DNA from: Gemmatimonadaceae bacterium
GTDB taxonomy: Bacteria; Gemmatimonadota; Gemmatimonadetes; Gemmatimonadales; Gemmatimonadaceae
Assembly (NCBI GenBank): GCA_035606695.1
Contig: DATNEW010000036.1
Location: 1-64,000, forward strand
DNA length: 64,000 bases
Direction: 5' to 3'
Shown: piece by piece, positions 1-6,756 of the stretch
Layout of the letters: every line of letters begins with the position of its first letter
Position numbering within the stretch: position 1 is the first letter of the stretch
Translations under genes and position numbers: made by a program
Notes under the pieces: model-generated
What the model was told of the DNA's origin: nothing
What the model saw: the letters and a program-made list of their open reading frames with translations, nothing else
The model's database searches: none

Positions 1-120
1 TCGCAGCAACGCCATCGCGCGAAGGACCACGCGCACCTGCTGGACTCCGCCATGCAACAACGTCTGTAACTCCTTCGTGTCCTGCGACTTCAGTCGGAAC
101 GACGCGGGAGGACGTGGCAT
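1..120 (-). CDS. IS630-like transposase, N-terminal fragment cut by window edge
   Basis: The ATG is at 118-120 and the frame stays open to the window edge, giving 40 residues. The stretch LLHGGVQQVRVVLRAMALLR resembles the helix-turn-helix start of IS630/Tc1-type transposases, which bind the element's ends before the DDE catalytic domain. That domain would lie outside the window. The gene sits exactly where the integron array loses its last attC site, so insertion of this element may have truncated the array. The family call rests on a short motif only. Inverted terminal repeats cannot be judged because only one side is visible. Confidence 0.5.
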   Translation of the reverse strand, partial: MPRPPASFRLKSQDTKELQTLLHGGVQQVRVVLRAMALLR

Positions 121-182
121 GGTCAAAGTATAGATTGGACCCTGCCGGCCTCACAAGCAATATTACGAATCTTTTCAGGCGG

Positions 183-752
183 TCAGAGATCTAGGCCCTG
201 GAACGATGCCTCGGCATCCGTGTCGAATTCGTACAGAATGACGGTGGTCTTCCGCATCGTATCGGTGATGAACGCGGTAACCGTCGCCGTGACTGCCACC
301 ACCCCGACCAACAGTTGCCCGATCACGAGTAGCTGCAGCGAGGCAAATGCGAACGCCAACACTGCGAGGACGAGAACCAGCGGCCCGAACCGAGCAAGCG
401 ACCGCTTCGCGATGAGCTCTGCCAGGAGTCCCTCGGCCGATTCATCCCGCATCTCGACGACAGGTCCGCTCTCGATCTCGACGTCTGGGCCGAGCGTGGG
501 CCGTCCGAGCGATGGCTGCAATGTGGCACGCGGCGATTGCGTGAACGACGGACCAGGTGCCGGTCTCGCTGTCCGGTGCGAGGGAAGCGTCGCTCGATAG
601 TAGAACCCGCCGCGGCCCGCATGAACGTAGTTGCCGCGAGGGCCCATGCCGACGCGAAACCCTGGAACGCCGGCGGATACCCCAACACCGGATTTTGAAA
701 GATTGAATCGCAGGGGACCGACCCGAACGCTTTGCCGAATGGAGAAGCCCAT
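183..752 (-). CDS. DUF4236-type membrane protein (integron cassette)
   Basis: This 189-residue protein begins MGFSIRQSVRVGPLRFNLSK and continues with GVGVSAGVPGFRVGMGPRG, the typical N-terminal pattern of DUF4236, a short domain of unknown function. The C-terminal half (about residues 120-165) holds two hydrophobic stretches that are probably membrane helices. It is the last cassette gene of the array as seen from the integrase. Its own attC, expected just left of the stop, is missing, and an IS630-like gene starts 63 bp away. It may therefore be locked in the chromosome. The domain call is from recognition of the motif; the function is unknown. Confidence 0.75.
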   Translation of the reverse strand: MGFSIRQSVRVGPLRFNLSKSGVGVSAGVPGFRVGMGPRGNYVHAGRGGFYYRATLPSHRTARPAPGPSFTQSPRATLQPSLGRPTLGPDVEIESGPVVEMRDESAEGLLAELIAKRSLARFGPLVLVLAVLAFAFASLQLLVIGQLLVGVVAVTATVTAFITDTMRKTTVILYEFDTDAEASFQGLDL

Positions 753-827
753 GCTTAGATATGCCGAATCGGGCGCCCAAGCGCCAGACGGACGACTATG
801 AGTGTTCTATTACGTCTGTTCGCGACC

Positions 828-923
828 GAGCGCCTCAGCTACCCGCAGAGGAACCATACGAGTTTGCTGCGCAGCAGCAAATACGAATTCAATAAATTCT
901 CTGTCAGGATCAGGGTTGGTTAG
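828..923 (-). repeat. attC site 1 (degenerate, most distal)
   Basis: The site aligns end to end with the other attC sites but has drifted. The left end reads GAGCGCC where others have TAACGCC, and the right end reads GTTGGTTAG where others have GTTCGTTAG. The apical stem is intact: TTTGCTGC, a GCA loop, then GCAGCAAA. Loss of the R' core suggests this site may recombine poorly. Confidence 0.75.
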
Positions 924-930
924 GCCTCTG

Positions 931-1457
931 CTACCCATCATCACGGCTGTTCAGCCGGGGCGCGGCGACGGGTGACGGCTGGACGAGCACGTCCATGTGC
1001 AGCACGACCCGACCAACGGCGATGAGTACGAGGGCTTCAACAAACCAAAACGGACTCCGAAGTAGCGCGATGCCGACCGGACCCGAGAGAGCCCCGGAAG
1101 CGCGCGCCCGAGAGCAATCGCGAACTCGCCACGCGTTTCGATCGAGGCAGCAACGTACCCGAGGCTATCCATGAACAAATCGGCCGCAGCCAAGGCGACA
1201 GTCACGCGGAGCGCGGTGAGCCAGATAGCATACTGACGACGTCGAACGGCAAACCACCAGAGGACTGCTGCGCCGGTCCAATTGAGCACCGCGAGGCCGG
1301 TGATCGCGGCGACCTCGACGAAGCGTGCGCTCGCAAGATTGAGCCGGCCGATATGTAGAAACATCGGAATCGCTTGAACTGTGCCGGCGATCGCAGCGAC
1401 CAATAGAATGAACGGCGTCACCGCGAGGCTTTCAATCTGCGCGAGGGAGCGCGGCAT
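931..1457 (-). pseudogene. Membrane protein cassette, apparent frameshift near the C-terminus
   Basis: The frame that starts at 1457 runs to 951 and encodes 168 residues with four hydrophobic segments. After about residue 120 it becomes Ser/Arg-rich and unlike a membrane protein. From about 1080 another frame on the same strand encodes LLRSPFWFVEALVLIAVGR and then ends at 931, close to attC 1. This second reading continues the hydrophobic pattern far better. A single-base change near 1075-1110 would join the two frames into a protein of about 175 residues. The product is unrecognised. Sequencing error is an alternative to a real frameshift. Confidence 0.6.
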
Positions 1458-1485
1458 TGGTCGTACCTTGTGGCTAGATGGTCAC

Positions 1486-1582
1486 CTGACGCCTTACCTA
1501 AGCTGCGGGTGAGCCATATAAGAGTGCGGCGCGCAGCGTCGCGCAACTCCAAGAATCACCCGTCAGCTTGAGCGTTCGTCAG
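1486..1582 (-). repeat. attC site 2
   Basis: It begins TGACGCCTTACCTAAGCTGC and ends GCTTGAGCGTTCGTCAGG on the plus strand. Both outer cores are slightly altered (CTGAC and GTTCGTCAG) but still complementary to each other. The apical stem TGCGGCG/GCGTCGCGCA is imperfect. Confidence 0.88.
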
Positions 1583-1617
1583 GGTGCCGCGTTATCGATA
1601 GCAATCGGGGCGCACTG

Positions 1618-2076
1618 TCAACGCGTCAGTGACTTCATCGGCGCGTCAGCTCGTTGCGCCATGGCGAGCGTCGCCATCGCCGATCCTGCGCCGACAATCG
1701 CGAACAAAGCACCTCCAACAACAAGGAGCGGCCATGCAACGATGCCCGTTAACGCAACCGCGGCGATGGAAGCCGCCCCCGCGGTCGCTCCCCACCGCGC
1801 CGCATAACCAGGCGACAGATCATCGAGCGTCCGCGCGCCGACCGTCTTGCGAACCGTCAGCGCGAACACTACCCCGGCGACGAATCCGAAGACCCCGAGC
1901 GTCAACGCGCTGGTCGTGGCCATGCGCGGCCAGTAACTCCACGGGAACGCGAGGCGCGGAGAGCCGAGAAACACGCGCCACGTAATGAAGGCGATGCCTG
2001 CGAGCGCCCGCGGGACTGCCCAGGTAAGGCCGAGTATGACGGCAGCGCGCACACGACGAATCATCAACGTGTTCAC
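1618..2076 (-). CDS. Small integral membrane protein (integron cassette)
   Basis: This 152-residue protein has about four hydrophobic segments, near residues 12-33, 50-75, 95-112 and 112-135, rich in Ala, Gly and Val. I recognise no family. The start is GTG at 2076 (MNTLMIRRV); an ATG four codons later is equally possible. The gene fills the cassette between attC 2 and attC 3 and ends 36 bp before attC 2. Small membrane proteins of unknown role recur in this array, which suggests a cell-envelope theme among the cassettes, though this is inference. Confidence 0.7.
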   Translation of the reverse strand: MNTLMIRRVRAAVILGLTWAVPRALAGIAFITWRVFLGSPRLAFPWSYWPRMATTSALTLGVFGFVAGVVFALTVRKTVGARTLDDLSPGYAARWGATAGAASIAAVALTGIVAWPLLVVGGALFAIVGAGSAMATLAMAQRADAPMKSLTR

Positions 2077-2095
2077 CTCGCGATGCGGGTGGCAA

Positions 2096-2193
2096 CCTAA
2101 CGCCCTAGCTAAGCTGCAAAGCGATCAAATAAGAGTTGCGGCGCAGCCGCAACAATTCAATAGCGTTCCTTGTCAGCTTCAACGTTCGTTCAA
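2096..2193 (-). repeat. attC site 3
   Basis: It runs from CCTAACGCCCTAGCTAAGCTG to GCTTCAACGTTCGTTCAAGG on the plus strand. The apical stem is perfect: GTTGCGGC, loop GCA, GCCGCAAC. The right core is altered (GTTCGTTCAA), and the stop codon of the broken hicA gene lies inside it. Confidence 0.9.
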
Positions 2194-2374
2194 GGCTCCG
2201 GGACCTCCAAATCGCGGCAGATCTTTCGTGCGAAGAACTCTTTGATCTTCCGATGGCGCGGAACCGTCGAAATCTTCAGACCTCCGGATTCAGGAAAACT
2301 GAATGGCTGCCGCCTTCCCGAAGAAGTCGACAGCCATGCGATTCTGAGTACCGAATGAGATCACTGCGCTTCAA
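2190..2374 (-). pseudogene. HicA-type toxin, frameshifted
   Basis: From about 2374 one frame reads LKRSDLIRYSESHGCRLLRE followed by GGSHSVFLNPE, the N-terminal half of a HicA mRNA interferase with its catalytic histidine in GGSH. It then stops. From about 2290 the next frame reads KISTVPRHRKIKEFFARKIC followed by RDLEVPEP and a stop at 2190, the expected C-terminal half. A base lost near 2275-2290 explains both. The expected ATG is replaced by TTG next to a duplicated TTCAATGCAC. The antitoxin gene upstream is intact, so this is probably a toxin inactivated while its antitoxin persists. Confidence 0.75.
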
Positions 2375-2393
2375 TGCACTTCAATGCACTTCA

Positions 2394-2618
2394 CTAGGCG
2401 GTGAGGCGCAGCGGCTCACGAATAACCTCGGCGCCCCTGAGCTGCTCTTCGGCGAGCGCCCGATTGGCCTCGATGACAAGTTCCGCGGCTTCCCGCAGGT
2501 TGGCGCGCGCTTCCTCGAGCGTCTCACCCTGCGTGTTGGCTCCCGGCAGTTCCTCGACGAACGCGATGTATCCACCCTCGTCGGCCGGCTTAAAGACGGC
2601 TGTCAGCTCCAGCTGCAT
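2394..2618 (-). CDS. hicB: HicB-family antitoxin (integron cassette)
   Basis: The 74-residue protein has the HicB pattern of a partial RNase H-like fold: an N-terminal beta strand, the segment GGYIAFVEELPGANTQGETL and a helix rich in EEARANLREAAELV. HicB proteins bind and silence the HicA toxin and often repress their own promoter. The protein lacks an obvious C-terminal DNA-binding domain, as in the short HicB forms. The frameshifted hicA follows 20 bp downstream in the same cassette, giving the order hicB-hicA. A second, intact pair lies at 4164-4592. Confidence 0.85.
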   Translation of the reverse strand: MQLELTAVFKPADEGGYIAFVEELPGANTQGETLEEARANLREAAELVIEANRALAEEQLRGAEVIREPLRLTA

Positions 2619-2665
2619 CGATGTCTCCGTGTGGTCCTGAAATGTACGCCGATGCGTACTTGATG

Positions 2666-2763
2666 CCGAACGCCTTAGCTAGGCTGCAAAGGAGCCATAT
2701 AAGAGTTTGCGGCGCAGCCGCAAACAAATCAACAGATCCTTTGTCTGCTTCAGCGTTCGTTAG
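2666..2763 (-). repeat. attC site 4
   Basis: It begins CCGAACGCCTTAGCTAGGCTG and ends GCTTCAGCGTTCGTTAGGA on the plus strand. The apical stem is GTTTGCGGC, loop GCA, GCCGCAAAC. Confidence 0.93.
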
Positions 2764-3170
2764 GATGCCGGCGGGCCGGACTTGAATACGTCGGCGGATG
2801 TTCGCTCCGCACTATCACACCGATCAGCGCGCCGAGAGCCGCTCCAGTCGCCGCGCCCACGGCGCCGAGTCCCAGGACTGCCGTGAGTCGCGCATTCCGT
2901 TTATGACAGCCGCCGACCTCGCAGCCGACCGGGACGGTGGCGCCGGCGAATAGACCAACTACAGCGCCGATGATAGCTCCGGCTACGGCGGCTGTCTCAG
3001 CTTGGCGCGCGCGACACGGCGACGGCACCGCTGACAATCAAAGGTGCCTTGTCGGTTGCCATAGTACGACTCCGCGCGGCCGCTTGGACAGGCGGCTGAA
3101 ACCGAGGTACTTGGCTGAACAGTGCATGCGCGGTCACACATAGGGCGACCATGGCAGTCTTGATGAGCAT
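2750..3170 (-). pseudogene. Exported glycine-zipper protein cassette, probably frameshifted
   Basis: From ATG at 3170 one frame encodes 57 residues beginning MLIKTAMVALCVTAHALFSQ, which looks like a signal peptide, and stops at 2997. A second frame (about 3037 to 2750) encodes AGAIIGAVVGLFAGATVPVG and GAVGAATGAALGALIGV, a glycine-zipper pattern typical of small envelope proteins. It ends in HPNER inside attC 4. Joined near 3000-3035 the two would form one exported protein of about 140 residues with a glycine-zipper core. The alternative is a real short gene starting at an internal TTG near 3037. The function is unknown. Confidence 0.45.
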
Positions 3171-3183
3171 AGGAGTTGATGGC

Positions 3184-3303
3184 TTCTAGCGCCCCAGCTA
3201 AGCTGCGAGCCCGACGGGCGCGCATACCAAAAGACTAAAGCGCGATGCCGAGGGGCGCCACACTGCCGAGATGCAGAACTCGTCAGCTTCAGCGTTCGTT
3301 AGG
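3184..3303 (-). repeat. attC site 5 (long form)
   Basis: It begins TCTAGCGCCCCAGCTAAGCTG and ends GCTTCAGCGTTCGTTAGG on the plus strand. The centre differs from the short sites, is about 120 bp in all, and closely resembles the centre of attC 16 (shared AAGACTAAA and GAGATGCAGAACTCGTCAG). Confidence 0.9.
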
Positions 3304-3335
3304 TGGCACGGAACGAGCACGTTGATCTGAGCGCA

Positions 3336-3551
3336 CTATCGTCGCAGCATCGCGTTGGCGAGCGCGCCAAAGGCCACGCTTGCAGCGAGGAGACAAATAC
3401 CGGCTGCCTGCCACTGCCCGGATAGAAACGCAACGAGACCCACAACCAGTGCGAACGCGCCAGTAATCGCAGCGCCGAGAGACGCCAGGCCAATGAGCCA
3501 ACTTGTCCGGCGCGTCGGCTGTGTATCGCCGACACCCGATGGGTCAGGCAT
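3336..3551 (-). CDS. Two-helix membrane protein (integron cassette)
   Basis: I chose the ATG at 3551 (MPDPSGVGDTQPTRR) because upstream in-frame starts lie inside attC 6. The 71-residue product has a short polar N-terminus and two hydrophobic segments, about residues 19-43 and 47-66, separated by SGQWQ. No family is recognised. It stops 33 bp before attC 5 and is the only gene of its cassette. Confidence 0.65.
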   Translation of the reverse strand: MPDPSGVGDTQPTRRTSWLIGLASLGAAITGAFALVVGLVAFLSGQWQAAGICLLAASVAFGALANAMLRR

Positions 3552-3581
3552 GCTCTCCCTCCGAGACGCGTGTGGGTGCCA

Positions 3582-3680
3582 GCTAACGCCTGAGCTAACC
3601 TGCAGAGGATTCATATAAGAGTTTGCCGCGCAGCGGCAAACAATTCAATAGCTCCTCTGCCAGGTTCAGCGTTCGTTAGG
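3582..3680 (-). repeat. attC site 6
   Basis: It begins GCTAACGCCTGAGCTAACCTG and ends GGTTCAGCGTTCGTTAGG on the plus strand. Inner arms differ from other sites (AACCTG against CAGGTT) but still pair. The apical stem is GTTTGCCGC, loop GCA, GCGGCAAAC. Confidence 0.93.
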
Positions 3681-4035
3681 TAGCGGGACCGCGATGCTTG
3701 CGCTTTTGCGTCGACGATGTCAGCACTCCTGCGCGAGTTGCTTCCTCGTACGCCGCTCGTTGGCTCTTCGCCCGCCCTTCGGCTCGCGTGGTGAGCGCGG
3801 CGACCCAGCGATTGCCCGGCCGCCGAAGCACCTGCTTCCCATGGGCGAGCCATCGGAGGCGCTCGGTCCGCGTCAATTTCGCCGCACCGGCGGCCTCGAC
3901 ATGGGTCAAGAGTTCCATCGCCTGCTCATGGCAATGAGGCCACATACGAGGCGTCGGAGGCGCCGAGATCCAGATGCGCGCCTCCCGCCGCCGAATGCTG
4001 CCACAGTGACGACAAATAAATGTGCGAGGAGACAT
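3676..4035 (-). CDS. Hypothetical protein with CxxC zinc-finger-like N-terminus (integron cassette)
   Basis: The 119-residue protein begins MSPRTFICRHCGSIRRR and has a second Cys/His cluster PHCHEQ near residue 35, so the first 40 residues may bind zinc. The rest is basic (many Arg and Lys) and predicted mostly helical, which would suit nucleic-acid binding, though I recognise no domain. The stop codon lies within the outer core of attC 6, the usual position for a cassette gene. The start at 4035 lies 23 bp from attC 7. Confidence 0.65.
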   Translation of the reverse strand: MSPRTFICRHCGSIRRREARIWISAPPTPRMWPHCHEQAMELLTHVEAAGAAKLTRTERLRWLAHGKQVLRRPGNRWVAALTTRAEGRAKSQRAAYEEATRAGVLTSSTQKRKHRGPAT

Positions 4036-4057
4036 GCCGGTTGTGGACGATGTCGCT

Positions 4058-4155
4058 ACCTAACGCCTCAGCTAAGCTGCAAAGCGATCGGATAAGAGTT
4101 GCGGCGAAGCCGCAACAATTCAATAACCGCTTTGGCAGCTTCAGCGTTCGTTAGA
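4058..4155 (-). repeat. attC site 7
   Basis: It begins CCTAACGCCTCAGCTAAGCTG and ends GCTTCAGCGTTCGTTAGAT on the plus strand. The apical stem is GTTGCGGC, loop GAA, GCCGCAAC. Confidence 0.93.
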
Positions 4156-4163
4156 TTGCCCGA

Positions 4164-4376
4164 TCAGAGATCTTCAGGCCTCAAGCCAGTGTGGCGCGCG
4201 ATGCGCGCGAGCATTCGCGGGCCAATCTCTTCGGAGTCGTGAAAAGCGAACACATAATCCGGAAAGCCGTCGCGGCTGAGCATTTTGTGCGAGGAGCGCT
4301 CCCGCTTGATCTGCCAGCCAATTCGAAGGAGCGCGGCGAGAACGCGCTTTGCCTTCGCGGCCGGCCACGTGCTCAC
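4164..4376 (-). CDS. hicA: HicA-family toxin (mRNA interferase, integron cassette)
   Basis: The 70-residue protein reads AKAKRVLAALLRIGWQIKRE with RSSHKMLSRDGFPDYVFAFH after it. This matches the dsRBD-like HicA fold; the conserved histidine in SSHK is the expected catalytic residue for translation-independent mRNA cleavage. It follows hicB by 3 bp, so the two are cotranscribed. It ends RPEDL just before attC 7. Unlike the module at 2190-2618, this toxin frame is intact. Toxin-antitoxin cassettes are thought to stabilise integron arrays against loss. Confidence 0.85.
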   Translation of the reverse strand: MSTWPAAKAKRVLAALLRIGWQIKRERSSHKMLSRDGFPDYVFAFHDSEEIGPRMLARIARHTGLRPEDL

Positions 4377-4379
4377 GAG

Positions 4380-4592
4380 CTATGCTGCCCGAAACGTGAC
4401 GCTGAAGAGATCCGGGCCCACTTCGGCGTGCTCGAGTCGGTCCGCAAGCACACGGAGCGCTAGCGCTTCGGCACGTGCGACGGCCTCGTCGCGTGAACCG
4501 CCGTACGCGAGCACCCCGGCGAGGTCAGGGACCTCGGCGATCCAGCGGCCATCTTCTTCGCGTTCAACTTCCAATGTGAGCTGCATGGACAT
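4380..4592 (-). CDS. hicB: HicB-family antitoxin (integron cassette)
   Basis: This 70-residue protein has the HicB core: a first strand QLTLEVEREEDGRWIAEVPD, then LAGVLAYGGSRDEAVARAEA and a final strand. It would bind the HicA protein encoded 3 bp downstream and block its RNase activity. No separate DNA-binding domain is present. The gene order hicB-hicA is the same as in the broken module of the attC 3 cassette, but the sequences differ clearly, so the two modules were acquired separately. Confidence 0.85.
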   Translation of the reverse strand: MSMQLTLEVEREEDGRWIAEVPDLAGVLAYGGSRDEAVARAEALALRVLADRLEHAEVGPDLFSVTFRAA

Positions 4593-4622
4593 CTAACGGT
4601 CCTCTTCGGGATGCCTGTGGCA

Positions 4623-4721
4623 ATCTAACGCCCTAGCTAAGCTGCAAGCGAGTCAGATAAGAGTGCGGGCGAAGCCCGCACAACTCAATAGATCGCTTGT
4701 CAGCTTCAGCGTTCGTTAGGC
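4623..4721 (-). repeat. attC site 8
   Basis: It begins ATCTAACGCCCTAGCTAAGC and ends GCTTCAGCGTTCGTTAGGC on the plus strand. The apical stem is TGCGGGC, loop GAA, GCCCGCA. Confidence 0.93.
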
Positions 4722-4742
4722 GACGCGGTGCCTAAGCGGTAG

Positions 4743-5291
4743 TCATGACGGAAACTGGACCGGCAGAGACATCGCCGTCGCGCGCTCGATGTCGGTCAGG
4801 AACGGTGATGAGTTAACCGCGCTATCAAGTGTCGCCTGTTGCAATTGTCCAACCGACGACACCAATACGCCCGTGACATACAGCGTCACTCCGGCTACCA
4901 CACCCCCGATCACCGCGGCAGCAACAACGCCACCCTGCCCCGTCAATAATCCAGCAACCGCGATAAGGATACCCAGGACGACACCAATGATCTTTACCGT
5001 CGTGCCAACGGCGACGATCGTGCGCGCGACTAGATACGCGTCACTGTAGCGACGCAACGCAGGGTTCGGTCGACCCCCAGGGGTGCTTGCCGAAGGTGAA
5101 TACGCTTGTCCTCCGACGACACTCTTGTTGCCCCCTGGCTTGTCGAGCGCGCCTTTTACTCGGAGAATCTCGACGGTATCCGGGGATAGCGACGTGCCAC
5201 ACGCACTACAGTTGCGAAGCGAGTAATCCGACATAACGCGCGCACCGCAGTTCTCGCATCGGCCGACGGGATAGACGTCCACTTTTGGCAT
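4743..5291 (-). CDS. Zinc-ribbon membrane protein (integron cassette)
   Basis: I chose ATG at 5291 because the product then begins MPKVDVYPVGRCENCGARV, with a CxxC pair followed by CSACG at about residue 34, a classic zinc ribbon. A Gly/Pro-rich linker follows. Two hydrophobic segments lie near residues 93-120 and 123-145, and a polar tail ends VQFPS. The 182-residue protein is therefore a membrane protein with a cytoplasmic zinc-ribbon head. No specific family is recognised. In-frame sequence upstream of 5291 enters attC 9 and is unlikely to be translated. Confidence 0.72.
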   Translation of the reverse strand: MPKVDVYPVGRCENCGARVMSDYSLRNCSACGTSLSPDTVEILRVKGALDKPGGNKSVVGGQAYSPSASTPGGRPNPALRRYSDAYLVARTIVAVGTTVKIIGVVLGILIAVAGLLTGQGGVVAAAVIGGVVAGVTLYVTGVLVSSVGQLQQATLDSAVNSSPFLTDIERATAMSLPVQFPS

Positions 5292-5342
5292 GCGGTCTCC
5301 AGGACAATGATTTGTCGGTCTGCGTCGATGCCGTCTGGCGTC

Positions 5343-5440
5343 GCCTAACGCCCGAGCTAAGCTGCGGGCGAACAGAATAAGAGCGAATGCGAAGCATTCG
5401 CAATCCCTAAATCGCCCGTCAGCTTCAGCGTTCGTTAGGC
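5343..5440 (-). repeat. attC site 9
   Basis: It begins GCCTAACGCCCGAGCTAAGC and ends GCTTCAGCGTTCGTTAGGC on the plus strand. The apical stem is GCGAATGC, loop GAA, GCATTCGC. Confidence 0.94.
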
Positions 5441-5461
5441 AGCATCGCGCCGGAGCTTTGC

Positions 5462-5935
5462 TTATGGCAGCTTCAGGTAAAGCGCCGGCGGACGACGTCG
5501 GATTACAGTCGCGGTAAAGCTCAGCGGCTGCTCGCTCAGTGCGTTGACTGGCCTGTTCGCAACGAGGGCCGGGGTGAATCGGAGGTCGCCGGCGACGAGG
5601 CACGCCCATGCGCTCAACGTCGGATCGGTGGATGCTGTAACTGATACTGTCCCGGCCATCACTCGCCCCGAGGTGTCAATTACCATGCCCAACACGACCT
5701 TGCCTTTGTAGCCGTCTCGATGAACCGACATGGGAAATTGCGGACGGGGCTCCGGTAACAAGTGCGCTGGCTGATCCGGAGTTGTGACGACTTGGTCCCA
5801 CTTCACGGAGTCCGCGGACCGCGTCGGGCAGGTGCCCGTCAAGAATGTCGAGGCAGTGTCCCTGCCCTGGCCTCGCACGACTCGAGACGACAACATCAAC
5901 GGCGCAACAAGTAGGATCGAGGTGGCGCGACGCAT
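5462..5935 (-). CDS. Exported TonB C-terminal-domain protein (integron cassette)
   Basis: From ATG at 5935 the product (157 residues) begins MRRATSILLVAPLMLSS, a likely signal peptide, then a linker. From about residue 75 it has FPMSVHRDGYKGKVVLGMVI, DTSGRVMAGTVSVTASTDP and DLRFTPALVANRPV, the pattern of a TonB C-terminal (energy-transducer) domain. The N-terminal transmembrane anchor and Pro-rich spacer of true TonB are missing, so it may be a free periplasmic domain and not an energy transducer. An alternative ATG at 5959 adds eight residues. It is the sole gene of its cassette. Confidence 0.75.
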   Translation of the reverse strand: MRRATSILLVAPLMLSSRVVRGQGRDTASTFLTGTCPTRSADSVKWDQVVTTPDQPAHLLPEPRPQFPMSVHRDGYKGKVVLGMVIDTSGRVMAGTVSVTASTDPTLSAWACLVAGDLRFTPALVANRPVNALSEQPLSFTATVIRRRPPALYLKLP

Positions 5936-5975
5936 ATCTGGTCCAGTCTGAATCAACAAGAACGTTCAAATGGCT

Positions 5976-6075
5976 GCCTAACACCCTAGCTAAGCTGCAA
6001 AGGGATCAAACAAGAGTGCATGCGCAGCATGCACAATTCAATAAACCCTTTGTCAGTTTCAGCGTTCGTTATATG
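5976..6075 (-). repeat. attC site 10
   Basis: It begins GCCTAACACCCTAGCTAAGC and ends GTTTCAGCGTTCGTTATAT on the plus strand. The apical stem is GTGCATGC, loop GCA, GCATGCAC. Confidence 0.93.
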
Positions 6076-6089
6076 GCCGCCACGCGATC

Positions 6090-6389
6090 TCAGCGTGGCA
6101 GATGGGCGATGAGGTCTTGGCGACCGTGAACGACGGCGACCACCTCGACGGTGTCACCATGTACGCGGTAGATGAGGCGATATGGAAAGTCGATGAGCTC
6201 GCGAACGCCGAGGGTTGCGGCCTCGGGAACGCGGCGGCCCGATTCCGGAAAGGCCTGAGCCTGGCGAAGGCGCTGGACAATTCGGTCGAGGAGCTGCTCG
6301 GCATACACCGGGGAGACGAGACTAATATGCTCGGCGATCGCCCCGAGCTGCCCTACGGCGTGCTCCGTCCAGCGGAGCGCGAAGGTCAC
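6090..6389 (-). CDS. RelE/ParE-family toxin (integron cassette)
   Basis: The 99-residue protein starts MTFALRWTEHAVGQLGAIAE and ends with RELIDFPYRLIYRVHGDTVE and VVAVVHGRQD, the standard ParE/RelE fold with its final strand pair and the HGRR-like tail. ParE members poison gyrase and RelE members cleave mRNA; which applies here cannot be read from sequence alone. It overlaps the upstream antitoxin by 4 bp (ATGA), which implies translational coupling. It ends shortly before attC 10. This is the third toxin-antitoxin module of the array. Confidence 0.85.
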   Translation of the reverse strand: MTFALRWTEHAVGQLGAIAEHISLVSPVYAEQLLDRIVQRLRQAQAFPESGRRVPEAATLGVRELIDFPYRLIYRVHGDTVEVVAVVHGRQDLIAHLPR

Positions 6390-6589
6390 GACGCGCGACG
6401 AATGCGGCTGCGGACGCGGGCCATGGCATCCTCGTGCGATACGGTGCGGCCGGTGTCGGCATCAGCAAGGCCAGTTTCCACGGCTTGGCGCACGTACACT
6501 TCGTAGGCCAAGTCGTCCCACGTCGCCGTCTCGGGGAGCGCCTCGACGAGTTGCCGGGCGTCCGCTTTGATATTCGGGGTGTCAGCCAT
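6386..6589 (-). CDS. Antitoxin partner of the RelE/ParE toxin (integron cassette)
   Basis: The 67-residue protein reads MADTPNIKADARQLVEALPE, TATWDDLAYEVYVRQAVETG and ends in a basic helix RVRSRIRRAS. Small acidic proteins of this design commonly precede RelE/ParE toxins and neutralise them; the N-terminal part may bind DNA for autorepression. The stop overlaps the toxin start by 4 bp. The identification depends mainly on size, position and the ALPETATWDDL pattern, not on a clear named family. Confidence 0.75.
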   Translation of the reverse strand: MADTPNIKADARQLVEALPETATWDDLAYEVYVRQAVETGLADADTGRTVSHEDAMARVRSRIRRAS

Positions 6590-6656
6590 GTCTGAAAAGT
6601 GCCGCGCCGCGCGAATTGGAGCAAGCGCGGGCGTGCGGTCCGCGAAAGGTCGTGGC

Positions 6657-6756
6657 CATATAACGCCCTAGCTAAGCTGCAAGCGATTCAAATAAGAAGC
6701 GCCGGCGCAGCCGGCGCAATTCACTAGATCGCTTGTCAGCTTCAGCGTTCGTTAGG
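6657..6756 (-). repeat. attC site 11
   Basis: It begins CATATAACGCCCTAGCTAAG and ends GCTTCAGCGTTCGTTAGGT on the plus strand. The apical stem is GCGCCGGC, loop GCA, GCCGGCGC. Confidence 0.93.
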
